A program made the translations under genes and the position numbers. Below the pieces are notes generated by a model. That model saw nothing but the letters and a program-made list of their open reading frames with translations. It was not told the DNA's origin and did not search any database. From Chloroflexota bacterium (GTDB lineage: Bacteria > Chloroflexota > Anaerolineae > Promineifilales > Promineifilaceae), in assembly GCA_008501785.1 (NCBI GenBank), contig QQUD01000352.1, positions 1 to 6,140 of the forward strand: a stretch of 6,140 nt of DNA, read 5' to 3'. Every line of letters begins with the position of its first letter. Positions within the stretch are counted from its first letter, which is position 1. Positions 1 to 4,213 of this stretch are shown here, in pieces.

Positions 1-140
1 GGATCGTGTTCAACTTCGATTCGGCCGGTATTGAAATGCACCTTGGCGGTCGTGACGCCCTCTATACCGTGCAGCGCCTTTTCGATCTTGGCCACACAGG
101 ACGGGCAGGACAGGTCTTGACTTCTGAGTAATGTTTTCAT
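1..140 (-). CDS. HMA-domain protein, N-terminal part (copper chaperone or P-type ATPase start)
   Basis: The first 46 codons are visible; the rest runs off the left edge. The protein begins MKTLLRSQDLSCPSCVAKIE and continues with a typical ferredoxin-like beta-alpha-beta pattern. The CPSC motif at residues 12-15 is the CxxC metal-binding site of the heavy-metal-associated (HMA) fold, which binds Cu(I) or similar soft metals in CopZ-like chaperones and in the N-terminal domains of P1B-type ATPases. The start at 140 is supported by AAGGAG (149-154), 8 bases upstream of the ATG. From this piece alone I cannot tell a free chaperone of about 70 residues from the first domain of a transport ATPase. 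The HMA assignment is firm; the wider function is inference. A weak FNR-like promoter far upstream (449-497) points towards this gene. Confidence 0.88.
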   Translation of the reverse strand, partial: MKTLLRSQDLSCPSCVAKIEKALHGIEGVTTAKVHFNTGRIEVEHD

Positions 141-163
141 GGGTTTGTCTCCTTCATGAATAG

Positions 164-291
164 AGTTGTTCCTTTATAAAAAAAAGCGGATATGTCATAC
201 CTGCGAAGGCAGGTATCTATCTTCATAACCAGAGTGGATACCTGCCTTCGCAGGTATGACACCGAGAATTCTAAGTTAATAAGGAACAACT
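164..291. repeat. Nested inverted repeat, REP/MITE-like
   Basis: Outer arms AGTTGTTCCTT (164-174) and AAGGAACAACT (281-291) are perfect inverted copies. Inside them is a perfect 25-bp inverted repeat, 193-217 against 237-261, separated by a 19-base loop. Each 25-bp arm is itself palindromic (ATACCTGC-GAAG-GCAGGTAT), so the segment can fold as one long hairpin or as two small ones, as in paired REP/BIME units. I see no clear target-site duplication. A run of eight T residues on the minus strand (179-186 region) follows the left arm at a distance of about 10 bases, too far for a standard terminator. The element lies between the HMA gene and its nearest promoter candidate. Confidence 0.8.
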
Positions 292-303
292 TTAATGTGT
301 AAC

Positions 304-430
304 CGTTCACTCCCCCGTCTCGTTCCCACGCTCTGCGTGGGAATGTCGGTCTTAACGCTCCGCGTGGTCTCGACGCGGAGCGTCTAACAAGTGCATTCTA
401 CGCAGAGCGTAGAACGAGGTGGGCTGAACG
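304..430. repeat. Compound palindromic repeat with three hairpins
   Basis: Three adjacent palindromes are visible: GTTCCCACGC/GCGTGGGAA-type around 321-344, ACGCTCCGCGT/ACGCGGAGCGT around 354-383, and TTCTACGC/GCGTAGAA around 396-414. The first and third are also inverted copies of each other (319-345 against 394-418, with small differences). The outer flanks CGTTCA (304-309) and TGAACG (425-430) extend the symmetry. The whole 127 bp is therefore one imperfect inverted repeat. The unit CTCGTTCCCACGCTCTGCG looks like a widespread dispersed bacterial repeat family, but I cannot name it with certainty. It carries no coding sequence. Confidence 0.8.
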
Positions 431-448
431 CTTACTTTAATGTTGATA

Positions 449-497
449 TGCATTCAGGATAGCGGAAAGGGAACGGCCGTTACATGATCTAGCTCAA
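449..497 (-). promoter_or_regulatory. Degenerate FNR-like site with -10 box, minus strand
   Basis: Read on the minus strand, TTGAG-CTAG-ATCAT (484-497) matches the FNR consensus TTGAT-N4-ATCAA at 8 of 10 positions. Its centre is 490.5. A class II FNR promoter would then start near 449 with its -10 hexamer at 456-461, and the minus strand there reads TATCCT (4 of 6 matches to TATAAT). The geometry is the same as in the ferredoxin promoter at 2425-2474. The next gene on this strand is the HMA gene starting at 140, about 310 bases downstream, with two palindromic repeats in between. The site and spacing are seen in the sequence; function is inference. Confidence 0.4.
472..481. repeat. Iterated palindrome AACGGCCGTT, copy 1
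   Basis: Perfect 10-bp palindrome in non-coding DNA. It lies between the degenerate FNR-like site (484-497) and its candidate -10 box (456-461). Confidence 0.8.
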
Positions 498-522
498 TTA
501 ACTGCAACGGGTTTGCAAAAGC

Positions 523-559
523 AAAAAAAGCCCCTAAAACCAGGCAGTTTTAGGGGCTT
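523..559 (-). terminator. Rho-independent terminator of the first Crp/Fnr gene
   Basis: On the minus strand, a perfect 13-bp stem (AAGCCCCTAAAAC with GTTTTAGGGGCTT, 528-540 and 547-559) closes a 6-base loop. It is followed by a run of seven T residues at 523-529, overlapping the stem foot. It lies 31 bases past the stop codon of the Crp/Fnr gene that ends at 591, so it almost certainly ends that transcript. Confidence 0.92.
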
Positions 560-590
560 CACGTTGTTGAGGCAGAAATTTAGGTGTGTG

Positions 591-1349
591 TCAGGAGGTG
601 GACTCTAACCCAGCAAGGGTCTCCAGGCGTGATTTATCCGTAATGGCAATCCACTGCCGCCCGCTGGTCACCAGCCCTTCTTTCTGAAACTGGCTGACAA
701 TGCGGCTGGCCGATTCGGTGGTCGTGCCCGTCATTTGGGCCAGGTCATCACGAGAAAGAGGCATTTGGATAAGAATGCCTTCTGCGGTAATTTCACCCAG
801 TTTATGCGCCAGTTTGAGCAGCACGGCGGCGATACGTTGTTGCACAGAATTGACACTGAGTCGGCGCACCGTTTCTCGCGTTTCTTGCAATCGTTTGGCA
901 GTGATGTCCAATACCGCCAGCGCCACAGGAGGATATTGCTGCAATAAGGCGCGAAATGTCTCGGAACTGATGCTGAGTATGCAAACGGCCGTTTGTGCCA
1001 GCGCCGTATCGGGATACACTTCATCGGCAAACATCGTCAGGCTGCCGAAATAGTCACCCGGCTGCAGAACGTCCAGCAGCACATCTTGCCCACTGGCAGA
1101 ATGGCGCAGCAGCTTCACCCGGCCAGAGGCAACAACATGCAGCGTCGCAGCCGTCTCCCCGCTGAAGTAGATGGGATCGCCGGGTTGATAGCCGTAATCG
1201 CGAAACTGCGCATTAATGGTGCGTATCTCGGCTAAAGATCGGCCAGCAAAAAACGGTACCTGCTGCAAGATGGACAACCGTAAGTCTACCGAACAGGCTG
1301 CCGGTTTAACTGTTTCAACATGTAAAGGTGTTTTACGACGTTTTGACAT
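591..1349 (-). CDS. Crp/Fnr-family transcriptional regulator (first)
   Basis: This 252-residue protein has the Crp/Fnr layout: a cNMP-binding-like beta-roll at about 28-135 (GDPIYFSGE, SGRVKLLRHSASGQ, LQPGDYFGSL), a long dimer helix at about 138-165, and a C-terminal winged helix-turn-helix at about 166-245. The recognition helix TTESASR has E212, S215 and R216, the E-x-x-S-R pattern that in FNR contacts TTGAT half-sites. The CRP-type cAMP pocket is not kept: FGSL stands in place of FGEL, and no Arg follows at the usual place. The FNR [4Fe-4S] cysteine set is also absent; the only cysteines are C19 and C123. The sensed signal is therefore unknown; heme or redox sensing is possible. It appears to be a single-gene transcript ending at the terminator 523-559. 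The start at 1349 has only a weak purine-rich stretch upstream (AAAAGA). Family certain, target inferred. Confidence 0.93.
   Translation of the reverse strand: MSKRRKTPLHVETVKPAACSVDLRLSILQQVPFFAGRSLAEIRTINAQFRDYGYQPGDPIYFSGETAATLHVVASGRVKLLRHSASGQDVLLDVLQPGDYFGSLTMFADEVYPDTALAQTAVCILSISSETFRALLQQYPPVALAVLDITAKRLQETRETVRRLSVNSVQQRIAAVLLKLAHKLGEITAEGILIQMPLSRDDLAQMTGTTTESASRIVSQFQKEGLVTSGRQWIAITDKSRLETLAGLESTS
984..993. repeat. Iterated palindrome AACGGCCGTT, copy 2
   Basis: Lies inside the first Crp/Fnr gene, where the codons ACG GCC GTT encode T120-A121-V122, directly before C123. Confidence 0.8.
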
Positions 1350-1444
1350 ATTCGTATCTTTTGTTAACTTCTCAATAAGGTAGCTGTGACTATTTCTACC
1401 ATGCTATAGTGTAAATCAAATGTGGTAAATACATCCAGTGATCT

Positions 1445-1666
1445 GTCCTGTAAGAGTATAGCAAGAAATCGTGGGGACAAATGAACAGACGATAATTTGC
1501 CACCTTCGATGAGGCGTGAACGCCCCATCTACGAGATGAAAGCCCTTTCAGGGCTAAGAATCAGTCAGGCCCGGAGGGCCTTCCGCCTCGTAGCCAGGGG
1601 CTTCAGCCCTCGGCGGGTGCGGCAGATATTTTGTCCCCACAAATCGTTGCAATACTCGTCCTGTAA
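1445..1666. mobile_element. MITE-like element with 9-bp target-site duplication
   Basis: The direct repeat GTCCTGTAA occurs at 1445-1453 and again at 1658-1666. Between the copies, 1454-1657 begins GAGTATAGCAAG and ends TTGCAATACTC, giving imperfect terminal inverted repeats of about 28 bp. These include a well-matched core GTGGGGACAAA (1471-1481) against TTTGTCCCCAC (1630-1640). The interior is full of small hairpins: AGCCCT-TTC-AGGGCT (1541-1555), AGGCCC-GGA-GGGCCT (1567-1581), a GGGC/GCCC stem around 1598-1609, and longer-range pairs such as CTACGAG (1530-1536) with CTCGTAG (1587-1593). There is no transposase. Flanking duplication, terminal repeats, a length of about 204 bp and a non-coding interior fit a miniature inverted-repeat element moved in trans. 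A 9-bp duplication is compatible with several IS families, so I do not assign one. Confidence 0.65.
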
Positions 1667-1678
1667 GGAATACCAATC

Positions 1679-1897
1679 ATGACAAATAGCGCCAAAAACA
1701 AAGAAAACAAGGTTCATAAAGAGCTGTGGTCAGTGGCAACGGCCGTTCGTGATGCCCGCTATACCGCTGCCGTCGCAGCTTATGAAAATGCCCGCATGGA
1801 TGGTTTATGCCACGATGGAGCCTGGGAATGTGCGCTAGCGGCGATGCGCTCAGCCGATTTTACATCAATCGTAACCAAAGTTTTGACAGAGAAGTAA
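1679..1897 (+). CDS. Small conserved-looking protein of unknown function, 72 aa
   Basis: I do not recognise this protein. The start is well supported: AAGGAA (1665-1670) lies 8 bases before the ATG at 1679. The sequence begins with a lysine-rich head (residues 1-15). It continues as a predicted mostly helical body with alternating Ala/aromatic positions (SVATAVRDARYTAAVAAYEN, 18-37), then the distinctive segment GLCHDGAWECALAAM (42-56) with C44, C51 and W49, and ends at K72. There is no signal peptide or membrane segment, so it is probably cytoplasmic. It is the only plus-strand gene supported here. Its ribosome-binding site abuts the right-hand target duplication of the MITE-like element, so that insertion may have set or replaced its promoter. 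It converges on the ferredoxin gene across a shared hairpin at 1899-1927. It is real rather than a shadow because nothing opposes it and its start context is good. Confidence 0.7.
   Translation: MTNSAKNKENKVHKELWSVATAVRDARYTAAVAAYENARMDGLCHDGAWECALAAMRSADFTSIVTKVLTEK
1738..1747. repeat. Iterated palindrome AACGGCCGTT, copy 3
   Basis: Inside the 72-residue gene; ACG GCC GTT encodes T21-A22-V23. Confidence 0.8.
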
Positions 1898-1898
1898 A

Positions 1899-1927
1899 GG
1901 CTGCTGAATTTGCAAAATCCAGCAGCC
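1899..1927. terminator. Probable bidirectional terminator between convergent genes
   Basis: GGCTGCTG (1899-1906) pairs perfectly with CAGCAGCC (1920-1927). After one mismatch the stem can continue through ATTT/AAAT-type pairs into a very small loop. It starts one base after the stop codon of the 72-residue gene and ends 13 bases before the ferredoxin stop codon on the opposite strand. Neither side has a good T run, so termination efficiency is uncertain. Confidence 0.55.
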
Positions 1928-1940
1928 CTTATCAATTTGG

Positions 1941-2351
1941 CTACATATCCAGCGCGTCGTAACCTGGCCCTTCGGCAAAAAATTCATAGTTAGCTGGGAT
2001 GTCTTCGGTCAGGTCCAGTATCTCACCGCCCTGGAGCTGTTTGGCATTCAACAGCTTGACGACGTTCCCGTCAATTTCACCGGCGAAGGGCTGGCCATCG
2101 GGCAACAATTCCTGCGAATTGTTAATCCAGACACCTGGCGGTGCCTCATAAGCAAAAGGTACCTCTTCCTCAGGGAAGATGGCTTCGTAGGGGCATTCGG
2201 GGACACAGGCACCGCAGTCAATGCAGGTATCGGGATCAATGTACAGCCAGGGCCATTCAGGCTCCGGCTGCCCCAATATCATGCACTCCACCGGGCACAC
2301 ATCTACGCAGGCCGTATCGCGCAAGCAAAGCCGTGTGATGATATGAGTCAT
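1941..2351 (-). CDS. Ferredoxin with two Fe-S cluster motifs and a C-terminal extension
   Basis: This electron-transfer protein of 136 residues has eight cysteines in its first 55. The first group is C9-x5-C15-x3-C19-P-x2-C23 (in LCLRDTACVDVCPVEC). The second is C43-x2-C46-x2-C49-x3-C53-P (in CIDCGACVPECP). The pattern fits a [3Fe-4S]/[4Fe-4S] or a 2[4Fe-4S] bacterial ferredoxin. The shortened x5 spacing in the first group makes the cluster type hard to settle by eye. About 80 residues follow the clusters (PEEEVPFAYEAPPGVWINNS onwards), acidic and of unknown role, longer than in minimal ferredoxins. Two ATGs are possible. AGGAG at 2359-2363 is one base from the upstream ATG (2357) but 7 bases from the ATG at 2351, so I chose 2351. 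The gene has its own FNR-type promoter at 2425-2474, so it is probably expressed under low oxygen or a related signal. Confidence 0.92.
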   Translation of the reverse strand: MTHIITRLCLRDTACVDVCPVECMILGQPEPEWPWLYIDPDTCIDCGACVPECPYEAIFPEEEVPFAYEAPPGVWINNSQELLPDGQPFAGEIDGNVVKLLNAKQLQGGEILDLTEDIPANYEFFAEGPGYDALDM

Positions 2352-2377
2352 AGGCATTCTCCTAGGGTCGTGGCGGA

Positions 2378-2387
2378 AACGGCCGTT
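2378..2387. repeat. Iterated palindrome AACGGCCGTT, copy 4
   Basis: Lies in the predicted 5' untranslated leader of the ferredoxin transcript, between the promoter (2425-2474) and the ribosome-binding site (2359-2363). Confidence 0.8.
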
Positions 2388-2424
2388 CCTGAGGTCGCGC
2401 CGCTCACGGCATCAAATTCTTATC

Positions 2425-2474
2425 TAATCACAGCATAGTTGCGGGATCAGATAATTGCCTTGATCCAAATCAAG
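2425..2474 (-). promoter_or_regulatory. Class II FNR-type promoter of the ferredoxin gene
   Basis: CTTGATCCAAATCAAG (2459-2474) contains TTGAT-CCAA-ATCAA (2460-2473), a perfect match to the FNR/ANR/DNR consensus TTGAT-N4-ATCAA, inside a slightly longer palindrome. Its centre is 2466.5. The minus strand has TATGCT at 2432-2437 (4 of 6 matches to TATAAT). If that is the -10 hexamer at -12 to -7, transcription starts at 2425 and the site centre falls at exactly -41.5, the standard class II activator position. The leader to the ATG at 2351 is about 73 bases. The site lies just beyond the stop codon of the second Crp/Fnr gene, whose recognition helix fits it. Sequence and spacing are seen; which regulator binds is inference. 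Confidence 0.82.
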
Positions 2475-2479
2475 TTAGG

Positions 2480-3151
2480 TTACAGCAGGGCTTGTTGACG
2501 CAGAATGTCTGGTTTGACAATGATAATGCGGTGCCGATCAAAGCGGATGGTGCCCGCTTTTTCTAATACGCGCAGGGAGCGGCTAATTGATTCAGGCGTT
2601 GTTGCCAGGTGGTTGGCAATCAGCGCCCGGGTGATCGCAGGATGAGCCAGCGTACTGTCTGCGACCTGTTCTAACAGGAAGCGAGCCAGGCGGGCGGTCA
2701 CTGGTCGCAGCGCTAAATCTTCGACTTGACCCACCAAGTGACGCACGCGGCCAATCATGCTTTGTAAAACGGCAAGCGCCAATTCGTGGTCAGCTTGCAG
2801 CGCCTGGGTGAAAACGGCCGTTGGCATCACCCAGGCAGACACTGCGGTAACGGACGTTGTACTGGCCGCGTTTGGTGCATTATCGAGCGCTGCCAGATCA
2901 TTGAACGTGTCGCCTGGCCCAAAGAAACGCAGAATATACTCTTGTCCATCTGGAGAAAGTTTGGAGGCTTTAATACGGCCGTTTTCCACAAGCCATAATC
3001 CAGCAGACGGCTCTCCTTCCAGAAATATCATCTCATTAGGCACGAAGGTGCAGTTGACAGCCTGCTGCGCTAATTCGTTTAGAATTGGTTCAGCAACATG
3101 TGCAAAATAGGGGAGCTGTTGCAGCATAGTACGGATAGAGAAGTCACTCAT
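2480..3151 (-). CDS. Crp/Fnr-family transcriptional regulator (second, DNR/FNR-like DNA reader)
   Basis: The protein has 223 residues when started at MSDFSIRTML (3151). An open frame continues 28 codons upstream, but that part would overlap the VOC gene. The start at 3151 gives a usual family length and overlaps that gene's stop codon in ATGAGTGA. The layout is a cNMP-like beta-roll (about 14-120, with EGEPSAGLWLVENGRIKASK), a dimer helix (about 121-145) and a winged helix-turn-helix (about 148-215). The recognition helix TTPESISRSL has E187, S190 and R191, the E-x-x-S-R set that reads TTGAT. Only one cysteine (C34) is present, so there is no FNR-type Fe-S cluster, and FNDL replaces the FGEL of cAMP binders. 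A heme or other small-ligand sensor like DNR is one possibility. It ends 6 bases from the FNR box of the ferredoxin promoter. Coupling to the VOC gene suggests one transcript. Confidence 0.92.
   Translation of the reverse strand: MSDFSIRTMLQQLPYFAHVAEPILNELAQQAVNCTFVPNEMIFLEGEPSAGLWLVENGRIKASKLSPDGQEYILRFFGPGDTFNDLAALDNAPNAASTTSVTAVSAWVMPTAVFTQALQADHELALAVLQSMIGRVRHLVGQVEDLALRPVTARLARFLLEQVADSTLAHPAITRALIANHLATTPESISRSLRVLEKAGTIRFDRHRIIIVKPDILRQQALL
2813..2822. repeat. Iterated palindrome AACGGCCGTT, copy 5
   Basis: Inside the second Crp/Fnr gene; ACG GCC GTT encodes T111-A112-V113 in the MPTAVFTQ segment. A one-mismatch relative (AACGGACGTT) sits nearby at 2849-2858. Confidence 0.8.
2975..2982. 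repeat. Iterated palindrome ACGGCCGT, copy 6
   Basis: The 8-bp core is perfect, but one flank is altered (TACGGCCGTT). In the second Crp/Fnr gene it is read in a different frame from the other coding copies, as AAC GGC CGT = N57-G58-R59 within VENGRIK. Confidence 0.7.
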
Positions 3152-3539
3152 CCAGGCTGCCCCCATTCCCATTTTCATTTGCCCAAAATTCCAGGCGATG
3201 CCCTTCTGGATCCATGCAGTAAAGGACCAGTGCATTCCATTTACGCTGGATCGGGGTTGTTGCTATCCCCTGCATCTCCAGATGTGCTTTAACCGTTTCC
3301 AAATCCATCACTTCCCAGGTCAGCGTAACACCTTGTCCCTGAACATCGGAAATGGTGGCGCGCGTCGAATTAGCGATGCTCAAAAAACTGGTATCGGTTA
3401 GTTGAAATTCAACAAACCAATCATTCTCGAAGGTGGTTGGCAAGCATATTTTCTTTTTGTAGAAGCGAACGGTTTCTATCCAGTGACGACAGTACAGAAT
3501 AGTGTTGGTGCGTTTTAAGGTGCTTAACGGGTTCATCAT
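3144..3539 (-). CDS. VOC (glyoxalase/bleomycin-resistance fold) family protein
   Basis: A 131-residue single-domain protein of the vicinal oxygen chelate superfamily. Two beta-alpha-beta-beta-beta modules are visible. The first runs from TNTILYCRHWIETVRFYKKK (11-30) through WFVEFQL. The second runs from VTLTWEVMDLETVKAHL (71-87) to the hallmark ending MDPEGHRLEFW (109-119), whose E117 is the usual metal-ligand position. The residue often occupied by His in the first strand is not clearly kept, so catalysis is uncertain; substrate binding or resistance roles are also possible. Two adjacent ATGs (3539 and 3536) are possible; AGTAGG lies just upstream of both. A candidate promoter, TTGAAA (3585-3590), 18 bases, TATGAA (3561-3566), lies upstream on the minus strand. 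The gene overlaps the second Crp/Fnr gene by 8 bases (ATGAGTGA), so the two are probably translated together. Confidence 0.88.
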   Translation of the reverse strand: MMNPLSTLKRTNTILYCRHWIETVRFYKKKICLPTTFENDWFVEFQLTDTSFLSIANSTRATISDVQGQGVTLTWEVMDLETVKAHLEMQGIATTPIQRKWNALVLYCMDPEGHRLEFWANENGNGGSLDE

Positions 3540-3560
3540 GTGCCTACTCTACCCTTATTC

Positions 3561-3590
3561 TTCATATTTTAAAACCCTTCTAATTTTCAA
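3561..3590 (-). promoter_or_regulatory. Candidate sigma-70-like promoter of the VOC-Crp/Fnr pair
   Basis: On the minus strand, TTGAAA (3585-3590) and TATGAA (3561-3566) are separated by 18 bases and precede the VOC start by about 22 bases. The surrounding AT-rich DNA supports a promoter here, but both boxes are imperfect and no operator is visible. Confidence 0.35.
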
Positions 3591-3757
3591 TGCAGATTTA
3601 CCGCTTCCCCGACGACACCTACGATCAGTTCAAACAGATTGTCCTCTTTGGTATCCACCGACCGAAAGCGATTACCCCCGATGGCGAGATGGTAGAGAAG
3701 CTGGCGCAGATCGCAGTGGGTAAAGAAGTGCTGCCGCCATTAACGGCTCCTTCGACT

Positions 3758-3795
3758 TGCGACCTTGGTCGCAGCTCAGGACAGGCTAATCCTGA
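3758..3795. repeat. Double palindrome inserted in the pseudogene
   Basis: TGCGACC-TT-GGTCGCA (3758-3773) is followed after two bases by TCAGGA (3776-3781) and its inverted copy TCCTGA (3790-3795). AGCT at both outer ends of the second part (3773-3776 and 3798-3801 region) extends the symmetry. It interrupts an otherwise protein-like sequence, which suggests a small mobile palindromic unit. Confidence 0.5.
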
Positions 3796-3959
3796 ACCTA
3801 GCTACACATTGCCACCGCTAATCGTAAAGCGAACTGCTTTCAAGTTCCGCTCTCACTTTGTAGACCCAGCCGATGCCATAACAGAAGCCGGCAGACAGGC
3901 ACCAGTACGAAACCGACCTGGCGTGAGCATCTCGATCCTGGCAGCATGCACGTCCAGTT

Positions 3960-3967
3960 ACGGCCGT
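3960..3967. repeat. Iterated palindrome ACGGCCGT, copy 7
   Basis: Perfect 8-bp core, embedded in TTACGGCCGTTAA in the pseudogene. The flanking TAA supplies the stop codon of the original frame at 3968-3970. Confidence 0.7.
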
Positions 3968-3979
3968 TAACACCGCTAA

Positions 3980-4186
3980 AAATCGGGCACATCTCCGTCT
4001 GGCCTTAGATGGACGGACATCGGCAGGCAATGCCGGTGCAATGGGACGTGGATTGACTGTAGGCCAGCAGGTTTTAGGGTTTGGGGAAAGTCGCTGTGCC
4101 CGTTAAAAATTGATAAATTCAAGAAACAGGGTAATCAATTGAGTCAAGAAAATTTGGCAAAGTACCTTGCGGATTTATTAGCTTAA
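3980..4186 (+). pseudogene. Possible C-terminal remnant of an unidentified gene
   Basis: After the stops that close the DUF6094-like fragment, the same frame is open from 3980 to a TAA at 4184-4186. Its last part reads like real protein: LKIDKFKKQGNQLSQENLAK (from 4103), then YLADLLA. No start codon or ribosome-binding site precedes it. The DNA from about 4100 is AT-richer than its surroundings, and I do not recognise the family. It could be the tail of a gene brought in and then eroded, or a chance open frame. The remaining bases to 4213 show only weak dyads (ATTAGC/GCTAAT) after the response regulator stop, not a convincing terminator. Confidence 0.25.
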
Positions 4187-4213
4187 TCACTAGCAATAAT
4201 CGTGCTAATTACA

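Larger units (their letters stand above)
3590..4008 (+). pseudogene. Truncated and frameshifted DUF6094-like fragment
   Basis: The reading frame opens at an ATG at 3590, directly after an in-frame stop (3581-3583), with no good ribosome-binding site. It starts in what looks like the middle of a longer protein: MQIYRFPDDTYDQFKQIVLF, then IHRPKAITPDGEMVEKLAQI, later AFKFRSHFVDPADAITEAGR. This recalls the C-terminal half of DUF6094 proteins, often found on mobile elements and related to SAM-dependent methyltransferases. That assignment is from memory and moderate. The similarity then moves to another frame from about 3895: WREHLDPGSMHVQLRPLTPL followed by KIGHIS, ending at the stop 4006-4008. 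The original frame stops at 3970. N-terminal loss plus a frameshift mean a dead gene. A palindromic segment (3751-3800) also appears to be inserted in frame, adding a run of about 16 residues (CDLGRSSGQANPEPSY). Confidence 0.6.

Noticed and set aside
164..430. CRISPR array
   Set aside because: The repeats are palindromes of different sequence, not regularly spaced direct repeats, and no cas genes are present.
1379..1400. GGTAG-N12-CTACC dyad in the first Crp/Fnr upstream region
   Set aside because: Only five bases per arm with no match to a known operator; it could be chance.
1406..1419. Possible FNR site upstream of the first Crp/Fnr gene
   Set aside because: Only one half (TTGAT on the minus strand) is present; the other half matches poorly and there is no -10 box at the class II distance.
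1497..1682. 61-codon open frame on the plus strand
   Set aside because: It lies almost wholly inside the hairpin-rich MITE-like element, and its sequence (for example RRAFRLVARGFSPRR) is just translated repeat. No ribosome-binding site is seen.
2849..2858. AACGGACGTT as a tenth copy of the iterated palindrome
   Set aside because: One mismatch destroys the palindrome; it may be a decayed copy but was not counted.
2757..3110. 117-codon plus-strand open frame opposite the second Crp/Fnr gene
   Set aside because: Antisense shadow of a well-supported regulator gene; no domain-like sequence or start signal.
3152..3235. 28-codon N-terminal extension of the second Crp/Fnr gene
   Set aside because: It overlaps the VOC gene in another frame and reads as low-complexity shadow sequence; the ATG at 3151 gives the usual family length and an ATGAGTGA overlap.
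4180..4213. Terminator after the response regulator
   Set aside because: Weak stems of 5-6 AT-rich pairs with long loops and no following T run on the minus strand.
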